Origin: Ruegeria meonggei
GTDB taxonomy: Bacteria; Pseudomonadota; Alphaproteobacteria; Rhodobacterales; Rhodobacteraceae
Direction of reading: 5' to 3'
Assembly: GCF_900172215.1 (NCBI RefSeq)
Contig: NZ_FWFP01000010.1
Span: forward strand, 124,001 to 188,000
Length of the DNA: 64,000 nt
Made by a program: the position numbers and the translations under genes. Positions within the stretch are counted from its first letter, which is position 1; every line of letters starts with the position of its first letter. The notes under the pieces are model-generated. The model was not told the DNA's origin. It saw nothing but the letters and a program-made list of their open reading frames with translations, and did no database searches. Shown here piece by piece: positions 33,911 to 42,854 of the stretch.

Positions 33911-34462
33911 ATGGGTTTCATAGTAAAGACGTCAGATTGGATCGCCAGGGTCGAAGCCGTTGTGCTGAAAATTCTGGTCGCCGCTGTGCTATTGCTGATG
34001 ATCCTGAACGTCACCAGCCGCGCGATAAACTGGTCACTCTACTGGGTCGATGAACTGGCGATTAATCTGATGGTTATATTCGCCTTTGTCGGCTCCAGCC
34101 TGATGTTTGCCCAAAGGCGTAACTTTGCCGTCACACTCCTGTCCGATGCGGTGTCCGAGGCGACCCGTCGGTGGATGTCCATCGCCGTGCAATGCGTCAA
34201 TCTGGGGTTCGCCCTGTTCCTAGCCTATGCATGCTGGGTCTGGTTTGACCCGGCGACGCTGGCCATGCATGGTTTTGATTTAGAATTGTTTTTTGAAAAC
34301 ACCTTCAACTCTGTCTATCAGGAAGTCACCAATACAATCGGTGTGCGCCGTCTATGGTTTTTCCTGATCATGCCGCTCTTTGCCCTCACCTTGACAGTCC
34401 ACAGTGCAGCCTGTCTGTGGCGTGATCTGGCGGACAAACCCGAAAAGAGTGGCGCGCCATGA
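33911..34462 (+). CDS. TRAP transporter small permease (DctQ family)
   Basis: This 183-residue membrane protein has four hydrophobic segments and the DctQ signature YWVDELAINLMVIFAFVGSS. The ATG at 33911 follows the site aggggatgga; an earlier in-frame codon would run back through the binding-protein gene. An insert of about 20 residues around FDLELFFENTFNSVYQEV, between the third and fourth segments, is longer than in the other DctQ proteins of this window. It overlaps the DctM gene by four bases. Confidence 0.88.
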   Translation: MGFIVKTSDWIARVEAVVLKILVAAVLLLMILNVTSRAINWSLYWVDELAINLMVIFAFVGSSLMFAQRRNFAVTLLSDAVSEATRRWMSIAVQCVNLGFALFLAYACWVWFDPATLAMHGFDLELFFENTFNSVYQEVTNTIGVRRLWFFLIMPLFALTLTVHSAACLWRDLADKPEKSGAP

Positions 34463-35715
34463 TGACCGCATTGGCCTTTGTCGTTCTTTTATTCATCGGC
34501 GCCCCGATTGGCATCGTTCTTGCCGTCTCTGCCACGATCTATGTGCTGGACACCGGCAATACCGCTTTGATTGGATCTTATGCGCTGCAACTGCAATCGG
34601 GCATTGGTAAATACGGCCTTCTGGCGATTCCGCTGTTCATGATGGTGGGCGAAATGATGAATGGCGGAGGCATCACAACCCGGCTGATCGGCATGGCGCG
34701 CGCTGTGGTAGGCACCATGAAAGGCGGGCTGGTCTATGTGAATATCCTTGCGAACATGATGATGGCTTCGATCCTCGGCTCTGCCACCGCGCAGATTTCG
34801 ATCATGTCCAAGGTCATGGTCCCTGAAATGGAGCGGGCCGGCTACCAAAAGACATTCGCCGTCGCCACAACCACGTCGGCGGGACTGTTGTCGCCCATCA
34901 TCCCGCCGTCGATGATGTTTGTGGTCTATGGTGTACTCGCGCAAATCTCGATCGGGGATCTGTTTATCGCGGGCATTGTGCCTGGCTTGCTGATGGCATT
35001 TGGGTTCATGGGGGTGATCTTTATGATCGGCCTTTTCAACCCGTTCCCGGTCGCGCCTCCATTGACCCGCGCTGAGCGAATTGGGCTACTCCGCGACGGA
35101 TTGCTGACCCTTGTGATCCCAGCCTCGATCATCGGCAGCATCCTATTGGGCATCGCCACTCCAACGGAATCCGCGGCCATCGCCGCTGTCATGGCCTATC
35201 TGATCGGCAGGTTTGTTACCCGCGAACTGGCAGACCGAGACATTCCTCAAATGTTGCTGACGGCAGGATCAAACGCGGCACTGGTGTTGTTCATGGTCGC
35301 CACGGCCAATGTATTCAGTTGGATCTTAATCTACGGTCAGATCCCGCAAAGCCTTGCCGAATGGGTCGTGACCGTGGCCGAACATCCCATTCTGTTCCTG
35401 CTGCTTGTGAACCTGATCATGCTGGCTGTTGGGATGATCATCGACGGTATCCCCGCGCTGATCATGGTCGTACCAATTATCCTGCCTGTCGCAACAACTG
35501 TCTATGGCATTGATCCCTACCACTTGGGCGTTGTGCTGTGCTTGAACCTGACGCTTGGCCTTGTGACACCCCCCGTCGGCGTTGCGCTCTATGTCGCGGC
35601 AACAGTGTCGGATGTGAAAGCCGGCGCAATCTTCAGATCAGCTTTGCCTTTCGTTGCCGTGGCAGGCGTGGTTGTGGTCCTGATCAGCGTGTTTCCGTGG
35701 TTAATCATCCGCTAA
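34459..35715 (+). CDS. TRAP transporter large permease (DctM family)
   Basis: The 418-residue polytopic protein has about 12 segments and the DctM motifs IPLFMMVGEMMNGGG, SILGSATAQISIMSKVM, SPIIPPSMMFVVYG and LGLVTPPVGVALYVAA. It is the sodium-coupled transport subunit of the second TRAP system and the last recognisable gene of the AraC-linked operon. No hairpin with a T-run is visible in the 135 bases that follow. Confidence 0.92.
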   Translation: MMTALAFVVLLFIGAPIGIVLAVSATIYVLDTGNTALIGSYALQLQSGIGKYGLLAIPLFMMVGEMMNGGGITTRLIGMARAVVGTMKGGLVYVNILANMMMASILGSATAQISIMSKVMVPEMERAGYQKTFAVATTTSAGLLSPIIPPSMMFVVYGVLAQISIGDLFIAGIVPGLLMAFGFMGVIFMIGLFNPFPVAPPLTRAERIGLLRDGLLTLVIPASIIGSILLGIATPTESAAIAAVMAYLIGRFVTRELADRDIPQMLLTAGSNAALVLFMVATANVFSWILIYGQIPQSLAEWVVTVAEHPILFLLLVNLIMLAVGMIIDGIPALIMVVPIILPVATTVYGIDPYHLGVVLCLNLTLGLVTPPVGVALYVAATVSDVKAGAIFRSALPFVAVAGVVVVLISVFPWLIIR

Positions 35716-35850
35716 GAACGGCAATGTCTGCTATGTCGTTCATCGTGCTCATTCAGGATTAATGCAGCATCGGTCAAAGTGGGCTCGGAGCAGCCATCCA
35801 AGCACTTCGATCGAACGACTGCTTTGCCTTGCTTGCGAGGCAGCGCCTGG

Positions 35851-36129
35851 TCAGTCGATCAATTTCTGCAGTTCCCTGTCAGCGCGGATAAGTTCATTGA
35901 TCGTCTTGCGCATTTCCTCGGTTTCTCTCGACCGTTCCCCATGCTTCCAAGACGGATGGCTTGGTCCCGCAGCATGCCCACCTCTAGCCCCATGCATGCG
36001 ACAAACACTCCAACCTTGAACGGCGGGTGCGCGGCACCGCTGGCCGGTGGACTTTGCCGTTGCTGTGCACCTGGGCGCATCATTGAGTCTTTTCGTAGGG
36101 TCCATGAGGTTGTCGTCACTTTTTGTCAT
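35851..36129 (-). CDS. Small HGG-type cysteine/histidine motif protein of phage or island origin
   Basis: This 92-residue protein contains PRCTATAKSTGQRCRAPAVQ followed by GWSVCRMHGARGG, the C..C..C..H-G-(G/A) pattern found in small proteins of phages and integrated elements, sometimes beside or within terminase small subunits. The four Cys/His residues could bind zinc. The tail is a charged helix (RETEEMRKTINELIRADREL). The start is the ATG at 36129, which overlaps the stop of the upstream gene by 14 bases; a longer frame begins at 36201 but lies entirely inside that gene. Function unknown. Confidence 0.6.
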   Translation of the reverse strand: MTKSDDNLMDPTKRLNDAPRCTATAKSTGQRCRAPAVQGWSVCRMHGARGGHAAGPSHPSWKHGERSRETEEMRKTINELIRADRELQKLID

Positions 36130-36751
36130 CCGACCGCCCCCCGTTTTGAACATTACCAACGATTGCCTGCCCGCCTTCTTTGACTTCAACGCGTTCGACA
36201 CGGACGGTTTGATCTGCCTTGGAGCGGTACCTCTTCAGGGTTTCAACCTGACTGGTGAAGGTCCGCGCAAGTTTGTTGAGCGTCCGTTCCGCTGAATCTT
36301 GCTGAGGGAGAGATTTTACGTGGTTCAGGCGACGTGCCATCATCATCGTGGCCTGATGGATCGCGCCCATCTGGATCGCAAGCATGGCTTCGATCTCGTC
36401 CTGCGGCTTAACCCCAGCAACAACGGACATTACGAAGTTCGATGCCGTCTCGGAAACAGGGCTGTCCTGTTGCCCGAGAGCTGCCACTTGATTCATGACG
36501 CCTTCGAAGAACCGGTGGTCTGCTGTGCCCAGCTCATGCATTGCCAAAGCACTGGCTGCGTTTGGGTCTTTCGCTTTGTGGCCGACTGTAAGCCTTCGCG
36601 TTTCCTCCTCGAAGTCCAGCTTGATATCCGGGGCCCGGACACCTGATCTCTTTCGATCCCTCAGATCAGCAATCGCATTGGTCTCCGCTTGTGTAAGCTC
36701 GGAGTTCTTTGTCTGCAGATCGTTGCCATTGTCTTTCTGTGACTTGCTCAT
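36116..36751 (-). CDS. Hypothetical protein of the tRNA-linked element
   Basis: A hydrophilic, mainly helical protein of 211 residues that I do not recognise. It has an N-terminal charged region, a central stretch with DHRFFEGVMNQVAALG and DEIEAMLAIQMGAIHQATMM, and a basic section RRLNHVKSLPQQDSAERTLN that resembles a helical packing domain. The tail is Gly/Asn-rich. The ATG at 36751 is chosen because the longer frame to 36937 overlaps the integrase gene. It overlaps the HGG protein gene, so the two are probably cotranslated. Confidence 0.5.
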   Translation of the reverse strand: MSKSQKDNGNDLQTKNSELTQAETNAIADLRDRKRSGVRAPDIKLDFEEETRRLTVGHKAKDPNAASALAMHELGTADHRFFEGVMNQVAALGQQDSPVSETASNFVMSVVAGVKPQDEIEAMLAIQMGAIHQATMMMARRLNHVKSLPQQDSAERTLNKLARTFTSQVETLKRYRSKADQTVRVERVEVKEGGQAIVGNVQNGGRSDDKK

Positions 36752-36782
36752 GTCCGCCTCGCGTAACAGGGAGTGGTTAGTA

Positions 36783-37565
36783 TTAGTGTTCCGTTTCAGA
36801 ACCGAAGGACCGACGAGAAACCGGTCTGACGGGTTCTGATTTGGAACCATGGGAGGTCTTTGGGTTGGCAGCCATTGCCGAGCGGGTCTGCAACTCGGCA
36901 TAGAATGCAGGCACTTCTTGCCACTGCATCGCGTCATGGTGCTGCACCTTGGCTTTGACGGTAGGCAGCACCTTGCCTTCGCGGATCGCGGACACCGGGT
37001 TCTCTCCCGAGCGGAAGCCCTTAGACTTTGCCACGTCGAGTACTGTCTTGATCCGCTGCGACAGTCGCTTTGCGGTTTTGTGTTTCTCGGTCCAGATGGG
37101 CGATAAGCACATCAGTACTTCGGGCTGGCCAATACTGTCCACGGGCATACGGCCGATCTTGGGGAACGCGTAGTCGCGCAAGGTGTTAAGCCATTGCTGG
37201 CCGTGTTTGGCATTCTTCCATGTTGGCAGGCGGTCAATGTGAACTTGTCGGCTGAGTTCCTCAAAGGTCGGGATTTCACGCTGGGCGTTGAAGCGCGGGT
37301 TCAGCCCGGACTTTGCCATGCGTCGATATTCGAGGGCTCTTTCTCGAGCCTGGTTTAGTGTGACGACATCAGCGCCACCTAACCCGAAATCCGTGCGCAG
37401 CGGAGCGCCCTTGCGGTTCTTCTGCCCTTTGACCGTTACACGCACGATCCAGCGCCGTGCGCCCGATGGATCGACAACGAGATACAGGCCAGAACCGTCA
37501 CCATGCCGACCCGTACCGAGATTCTCTACCAGCTTCTTTGTCAGCTTCCCGCTGAGCGCAGACAT
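36783..37565 (-). pseudogene. Phage-type tyrosine integrase, truncated before the catalytic domain
   Basis: The 260 codons encode the N-terminal arm-binding (DUF4102-like) domain, with LVENLGTGRHGDGSGLYLVV, and the SAM-like core-binding domain, ending in MQWQEVPAFYAEL, the segment that immediately precedes the catalytic domain in P4-type integrases. The R-H-R-Y catalytic part is absent; after AELQTRSAMAA the frame runs into unrelated sequence ending in SRRSFGSETEH. The enzyme must therefore be inactive. It lies about 150 bases from the 3' end of a tRNA-Ser gene, the usual target, and points away from it. This marks a fossil integrated element. Confidence 0.8.
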
Positions 37566-37712
37566 GAAAATACCACAAAATATACCACTCAACGAAAGGT
37601 ACTAAAGACAATTCGGTCAAACTCAAGATGATACTACAAGATAGTAAGTGCCAATTATATTTGAGTTTACGGCATTTTGAACATGCCATGAAAATTTACT
37701 CAAATAGGTTGA

Positions 37713-37802
37713 TGGCGGAGACGAAGGGATTCGAACCCTCGAGACCCTTCCGGGCCTACTCCCTTAGCAGGGGAGCGCCTTCGACCACTCGGCCACGTCT
37801 CC
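37713..37802 (-). tRNA. tRNA-Ser (anticodon GCU)
   Basis: On the minus strand the 90-base gene starts GGAGACGTGGCCGAGTGG, has the anticodon loop ctgctaa (GCU) on a ctccc/gggag stem, a long variable arm typical of serine tRNAs, the T arm GGTTCGAATCC, and ends CGTCTCC-G-CCA with CCA encoded. The seven-base acceptor stem pairs perfectly. The truncated integrase next to its 3' end suggests that the gene served as an attachment site. Confidence 0.95.
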
Positions 37803-38142
37803 GCTGGCCGGTATATCCTTGCCTGTTAACCGGATACAAGACGATTTTCGCTGCCTCGGGCATTTTTCTCAGATTGGGCGCAACAGTGGCTGGGTCGCGT
37901 CAACGCAAAGCTCTCCAGCCCGGTGTTTGGCTTGCGATCACGGGTCATCTTCCGCGTTCAAACGACCCCGCCCGAAGTGATTGCAGTGACAAATCCACAG
38001 GAAACTTGCCAAACACATAAGGTTTAAGGCATATTTGCCTAGAGTTATTTTAAAAATTCAAGCAAATGAATTTATAGGGGCAAAAATCGGGCAGCAAGCG
38101 TATCGCGCCTAAAGTGTACCTCTTGGGGAAGGGATTTAAGAG
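37803..38142. other. Upstream region of the FecR gene
   Basis: No gene is visible in these 340 bases. The right half is AT-rich (ttaaggcatatttgcctagagttattttaaaaattc), which fits a promoter region for the FecR gene, and the tRNA promoter should lie within the left end on the other strand. No convincing palindrome was found. Confidence 0.4.
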
Positions 38143-39192
38143 TTGGCCTGGTTTAGATTGTTCGTTGTTGTGTGTTGCGTATTGAGTCTTCCTTCGCAGC
38201 TTTTTGCCAATATCGGTAAAGTCATAGGTGTCAAACAAGGCGCCGAAATCACACGCGGGGGCAAGTCGCAGCCGTTGCGCGTGGGTATGGATGTTCAGTC
38301 GGGGGATTCCATCTCGACCAACAGAAGTGGCGTAGTGCAGTTGGTTTTCGTTGATGAGACGAAAATCGCCGTCGGTCCCAACGCGAAAATGACGCTGGAC
38401 GTAACCATGTTGCGCGGCAACAAGAAAGCCAAGAACTTTGCGGTTCAGGCCCTGGGCGGAAGTTTCCGCTTTATCTCGGGCAAAAGCAAAAAGCGGGCCT
38501 ATTCCATCCAGACCCCCACGGCGACCATGGCCGTTCGGGGCACAACTTTTGACATGTGGGTCGTGCCCGGTACGCAAAGCGCCATGGTGGTTCTTGAAGG
38601 CCGGGTCGAGATGTGTGGCCTGAATGGCAGCTGCCAGGCAACCGGCCGGCAATGCAGCCTGTTTGCCACAACTCAGAAGGGCGGTGTCGGCAGACCTGCG
38701 GATCAGGCGCAATATGAAAAGGCCCTGCAGGAAGGTTTCCCCTTCATTCAGTCGCAGGACAGTTTGCTAGCGCCGTTGCAGGTCGATTACGGCGGATGCG
38801 GGACAGATGCTTTGCCTCTGCCACCACAGCAATCAGACGCCCCCGAACCCAGCCGCGCGCAGTCAGGGGTCCAGAGCGCTCAAAAGTCCGCGCCAAGCAC
38901 CAGATCACCTTCGCCCGAGCCTCCATCGCCTGGGCCGTCAACGCCCGGACCATCATCAGTTGGCAGCGGCAACGGCGGAAACGTCGGCGGTAGCAGCGGC
39001 AGCGGAAGCGGCAACGGCGGCAACATCGGGAGCGACGGCGGCAGCGGTAGCGGTCAGGGTGGCAGCATCGGTGGTGTCAGTGGCGGTTCTTCAGATGGCA
39101 GCGGTGGAACGATTGGTGGCGGTGGCAGCGGCAGTGGCGGCAATGCCGGCAGCGGCAGCGCTGGCGGAAATGGGGGAAATAGCGGCGGCTAG
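38143..39192 (+). CDS. FecR-domain periplasmic protein with Gly/Ser-rich tail
   Basis: The 349-residue protein has a Sec signal peptide (residues 1-22, LPSQLFA|NI) and a FecR domain at about 25-155: GDSISTNRSGVVQLVFVDET, ALGGSFRFISGK and TPTATMAVRGTTFDM are its typical strands. A central part with several cysteines (MCGLNGSC) is followed by a Pro/Ser-rich linker, and the last 80 residues are almost only Gly, Ser and Asn repeats. Start: TTG at 38143 after gaaggga. FecR proteins of this stand-alone type often accompany CHASE2-cyclases, as here; they are not iron-dicitrate anti-sigma factors. Role: probable periplasmic or surface sensor or scaffold. Confidence 0.87.
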   Translation: MAWFRLFVVVCCVLSLPSQLFANIGKVIGVKQGAEITRGGKSQPLRVGMDVQSGDSISTNRSGVVQLVFVDETKIAVGPNAKMTLDVTMLRGNKKAKNFAVQALGGSFRFISGKSKKRAYSIQTPTATMAVRGTTFDMWVVPGTQSAMVVLEGRVEMCGLNGSCQATGRQCSLFATTQKGGVGRPADQAQYEKALQEGFPFIQSQDSLLAPLQVDYGGCGTDALPLPPQQSDAPEPSRAQSGVQSAQKSAPSTRSPSPEPPSPGPSTPGPSSVGSGNGGNVGGSSGSGSGNGGNIGSDGGSGSGQGGSIGGVSGGSSDGSGGTIGGGGSGSGGNAGSGSAGGNGGNSGG

Positions 39193-39273
39193 CACAAACA
39201 GCGTACCTATGCACCCCTGCCAAAACAGCTTCACGCGCTCGGGCCGCGGAAACCACGGCGTTTGGAGACTAAC

Positions 39274-41508
39274 GTGACCGGAAAGCCGAAAGAACGAACT
39301 GGTCGGCGGCGCGGCTTTCAGATTGTGGGATTATGCCTGATCCTGCTGGGCTGTTTTATCCGTGTGCTGGACCCCTATCCGGTGCGGATGTCGCGGCTGA
39401 TCTATTTCGACATTCTGCAACGTATCTCGCCGCGGGACTACAACCCGGACCTTCCGGTGCGCGTTGTGGATATTGATGAAAGGTCGCTGGCCGCCTGGGG
39501 GCAATGGCCATGGCCGCGGACTCTGCTGACCGAAATGGTCGAGAACCTGGGCGATTATGGCGCAGCGGCCATCGCATTTGACATGTTGTTGGTAGAGCCC
39601 GACAGGTACTCTCCAGCGCGGCTGTTAAATGACCCCGCATTGGCAGGGGTGTTGACCGTGGATCCGGGCGCGGAAAACCTGGACAACGACCAGACCTTCG
39701 CTTCTGAAATTGCCAATTGGCCTGTCGTTCTGGGAACCGCTGCCCGGTTGTCGCAGGAGGGTGGCGTGGTCTTCCCCATGGCCGGGATCATTGAAATAGG
39801 CGAAGTACCGACTGCCGGGTTGGTTACGGTGCCGCATTGGACACCGCTGGCTCCTCCGCTTGATCAAAATGCAGCTGGGATCGGAGGGGTCAATGTCTCG
39901 CCCCTTGGCGGCACGGGCGTTGTACGCCGGGTGCCGGTTTTGTGGGCCGGCCCCGATGGTGCAATGCCCAGCCTTGGGATCGAGGCCCTAAGAGTGGCGC
40001 TGGGTGAATCCATCATTATTGCCGAGGGGGCACAAGACGAGGCTGGCATCATGCTGGCCGTCGAGATCGGAGGGTTTCGCTTGCCCACCACCGAAAACGG
40101 TGAAGTGTGGGTCAGGTACAGGCGCGACAATCCTGATCTCTACCTGTCGGCCGACGATGTTATGCAGCCCGAAGAGAACCCTGACCTGCGCGCCGAAATC
40201 GAAGGCAGGATTATTCTGGTCGGCACTTCGGCTGCGGGCTTGTTCGACATGCATCAGACCGCCCTGGGTGAATCCGTGCCGGGCGTATCGATCCATGCGC
40301 AGGTCTTGGAACAGATCATGACAGGTGAAATGCTCAGCCGGTCGGACGTCACTTCGGCGCTTGAATTGTTGTCTTTTGTCATCCTCGGTCTGGTGGTGAC
40401 AGCTGTGATGGCCAGATTTGGCGCAGTGGCGTCGTTTGTCGCGGGTGGCGTGTCGGCCTCGGTTGTTTTGGGGATCAGTTGGCTGGCCTTTGACAACCAA
40501 CTCGTTTTGTTCGACGTCACCTTTCCGATGCTGGGCGGCATGGCCAATTTCGGTCTGCTGGCAGGCTATCTCTTCATCTCGACCGAGCGCGAAAAACGCG
40601 TGATCCGTCAGATTTTTTCACACTATGTCGCACCAGAGATTCTGGACGAAATGGAAGTGTCGGGCCATCAGCTGCAACTGGGGGGGGAAACTCAGGAAAT
40701 CACGGTGATGTTCTCGGACATCCGAGGGTTTACGCCCTTGTCCGAGTCGATTTCGGCAACCGATCTTGTGGCCCTGCTGAATGAGCTGTTCTCGCAGGTC
40801 GGCGATCAGATCCTTTTGGAACGCGGGACAATCGACAAATTCATCGGCGATGCGGTCATGGCGTTTTGGAACGCGCCCCTGCCGGTCGAAAATCACCCTT
40901 GTCGTGCCGCGCAGGCCGCGCTGTTGATGCGGCAGGCATTGATTGACTTCAATGCCTCTGACGTGATGCAGGACCGACCGCCAATTGCACTGGCAACCGG
41001 GTGCGCAACTGGTCAGGCCTGTGTTGGCAATATCGGGTCACGACGTAGGTTTAACTATACTGTCATCGGAGATGTGGTGAATGTTGCCGCGCGGATCGAG
41101 CAAAGCTGTCGCCACGTGGATTACGACATTCTCGTTTCCAATTCAGTATACGAAAAAACCAAACACGAAATGGCGATGCTTGAGGCGGGGTTTGTTGACC
41201 TCAAGGGAAAATCCGATCTGGAACCCGTATTTGTGCTGGTTGGAAATCAGGACCTGCTTGCAACCTCCGAGTTCCAAAAGCTTGAAGCGACGCATAATGC
41301 ACTTGTGTCAGCAATCAGGCAGCGAAAGCCACAAAATCAGATCGAAAGAATATGTGAGGACTGCGTTGCACTGGCCGAATACCTGGAGCCCGGTCTACGC
41401 CGCTTCTATTTTGCCTTGTCAGGCCGGGCCGCAGATTTCCGTTCTGATGTTCAGGCGAGCGAAGTGTTTTTTAGTCACCAAAGCCACGAAAGAAAGACCT
41501 CCGCATAA
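39274..41508 (+). CDS. CHASE2-domain adenylate/guanylate cyclase
   Basis: A membrane receptor cyclase of about 744 residues. One N-terminal helix precedes an extracytoplasmic CHASE2 domain (about 30-350, with VVDIDERSLAAWGQWPWPR near its start), three helices (about 365-440), and a class III cyclase domain. Catalytic features: FSDIRGFTPLSE and KFIGDAVMAFW (metal aspartates), the lysine in IDKFIGD, and VIGDVVNVAARIE with the Asn and Arg that stabilise the transition state. The Lys/Thr pair predicts an adenylate cyclase. The GTG at 39274 is preferred, because ggag is six bases upstream; a TTG 12 bases earlier is the alternative. It lies 80 bases behind the FecR gene. Confidence 0.88.
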   Translation: MTGKPKERTGRRRGFQIVGLCLILLGCFIRVLDPYPVRMSRLIYFDILQRISPRDYNPDLPVRVVDIDERSLAAWGQWPWPRTLLTEMVENLGDYGAAAIAFDMLLVEPDRYSPARLLNDPALAGVLTVDPGAENLDNDQTFASEIANWPVVLGTAARLSQEGGVVFPMAGIIEIGEVPTAGLVTVPHWTPLAPPLDQNAAGIGGVNVSPLGGTGVVRRVPVLWAGPDGAMPSLGIEALRVALGESIIIAEGAQDEAGIMLAVEIGGFRLPTTENGEVWVRYRRDNPDLYLSADDVMQPEENPDLRAEIEGRIILVGTSAAGLFDMHQTALGESVPGVSIHAQVLEQIMTGEMLSRSDVTSALELLSFVILGLVVTAVMARFGAVASFVAGGVSASVVLGISWLAFDNQLVLFDVTFPMLGGMANFGLLAGYLFISTEREKRVIRQIFSHYVAPEILDEMEVSGHQLQLGGETQEITVMFSDIRGFTPLSESISATDLVALLNELFSQVGDQILLERGTIDKFIGDAVMAFWNAPLPVENHPCRAAQAALLMRQALIDFNASDVMQDRPPIALATGCATGQACVGNIGSRRRFNYTVIGDVVNVAARIEQSCRHVDYDILVSNSVYEKTKHEMAMLEAGFVDLKGKSDLEPVFVLVGNQDLLATSEFQKLEATHNALVSAIRQRKPQNQIERICEDCVALAEYLEPGLRRFYFALSGRAADFRSDVQASEVFFSHQSHERKTSA

Positions 41509-41663
41509 ATCGAGCGCACGGGAGGGTTTGCGAAACGGCACGATCTTGCAGAACTCCGCATTTTCCTCAAGAAAGGTACGGACAGTAAAAAACACAGCGA
41601 TCGGCACTGGGGCTAACCCGGGTCAGTAATCACTGGGGCATAAAAGGACACGAGGCGCGCCAC

Positions 41664-42722
41664 ATGGTATTTAAGTTGGTTTCCTGCGATGGCGGAGGAA
41701 TTCGAGGGTATCTGACATGTTTGATCCTGCAGGGCCTTCATGAAGAGACCGGTTGCCTGGACACCGCAGATGGCTTTGCTGGAACGTCCACCGGCGGCCT
41801 GATGGCTGTTGCATTGGCGGATGGCCGCACGCAGGGCAAGGATATGGCAAAGCTGATCGCCGATCTGGCCGCACATTACCGCGATGACGCCGACACGATA
41901 TTCCGCGAGAACGAGCGCAACTTTCTGGACAAGGCGCTGGATGATTTGCTCAGACGTTTTCACCTGGGAGGTGGCCCCGGCATAACAGCGTCGCAATACA
42001 ATGCCACAGGGCTTGAAGAGATCGGGCTTTCCCTCGTCGAGGACCGAACCATCGGGTCACTGTCCACGGATATGGTTTTGGCCGTCAACACAACCTGTCT
42101 GCACCGCAGCGACAAGATTGGCTGGGCTCCGTTCACGATAACCAACCAGAATCTGGAACACGAATCCTGGCTGGACATGAGCGCGGTCCGCTTGCTGGAT
42201 GTTGCGCTGGCCAGCTCGGCCGCGCCGTCCTATTTTCCGCCACACCAGATCAAGGCTGGCGGCAAGGATTATGGGTACTTCGCAGATGGCGGAACTTTTG
42301 CCAACAATCCGGTGATGAACGGGATCAATGTCGCCATCGCCACAAACCGCGCACACGGGCTTGAGGATGTCGAGGCTCTGTCCATCGGCACCGGCCAACA
42401 ACCTACAGACATTTCCGAAGAGATGGTCAAGAACCCCGACGACTGGGGGCTGCTCAAATGGTTCGGGATAACCTCAAATGCGCCACGTGGCGCCCTGATC
42501 GAATTGCTGCTGAACACATCAGCAGAGAACCAGTATTGGATGGCGCGTTTGGTGCTGAAGGACAGGCTGGTACGCATCAACCCTCCGCTTCCGAAAGTGG
42601 TGGGATTGGCGACGCATAAACCTGAATCCTATACGCTGATGGACAAGGCATATCAGGCAAGTAAGCAAAGCACCTATTGGGCAAACGCGGTCAAGATGAT
42701 GCGCGGATGGGCTCGCAACTGA
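41664..42722 (+). CDS. Patatin-like phospholipase
   Basis: The 352-residue lipid acyl hydrolase has the oxyanion loop SCDGGGIRGYL at residues 7-17, the nucleophile serine in GFAGTSTGGLM (GxSxG) and the partner aspartate in YFADGGTFANNP (DGG). All parts of the Ser-Asp dyad are present, so it should be active. No signal peptide or membrane helix is seen, so it is expected in the cytoplasm, possibly at the inner membrane. It resembles the patatin effectors of CBASS in length and motif spacing, but no CD-NTase gene is near; two class III cyclases flank the block instead. The catalase-fold gene follows after 132 bases. Confidence 0.88.
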   Translation: MVFKLVSCDGGGIRGYLTCLILQGLHEETGCLDTADGFAGTSTGGLMAVALADGRTQGKDMAKLIADLAAHYRDDADTIFRENERNFLDKALDDLLRRFHLGGGPGITASQYNATGLEEIGLSLVEDRTIGSLSTDMVLAVNTTCLHRSDKIGWAPFTITNQNLEHESWLDMSAVRLLDVALASSAAPSYFPPHQIKAGGKDYGYFADGGTFANNPVMNGINVAIATNRAHGLEDVEALSIGTGQQPTDISEEMVKNPDDWGLLKWFGITSNAPRGALIELLLNTSAENQYWMARLVLKDRLVRINPPLPKVVGLATHKPESYTLMDKAYQASKQSTYWANAVKMMRGWARN

Positions 42723-42854
42723 CTGTCCTGTTACCATAAATTGGCTTTTCACCCTTCCGTCCCAGTCGTTTTTGTTGCCTTTGAAACAGGACCGCGTATG
42801 GTTAACGCGCAGTTCTTAACGCATTATTAATGTCTGCATTTTGGGGGAAGAAGT

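Noticed and set aside
36783..37565. Integrase as an active enzyme of a current genomic island
   Set aside because: The catalytic R-H-R-Y domain is missing, and no repeat of the tRNA 3' end was spotted by eye elsewhere in the window.
38940..39192. Tandem GGC/AGC-rich repeats as a possible CRISPR-like or satellite array
   Set aside because: They are in frame and encode the Gly/Ser/Asn tail of the FecR protein; there are no conserved repeat units with spacers of even length.
41664..42722. Patatin gene as the effector of a CBASS anti-phage system
   Set aside because: CBASS needs a CD-NTase (GS-x-D-x-x-Asp nucleotidyltransferase) gene next to the effector; none is present. The neighbouring cyclases are class III, with CHASE2 or ATPase fusions. 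A cyclic-nucleotide link is kept only as a hypothesis.
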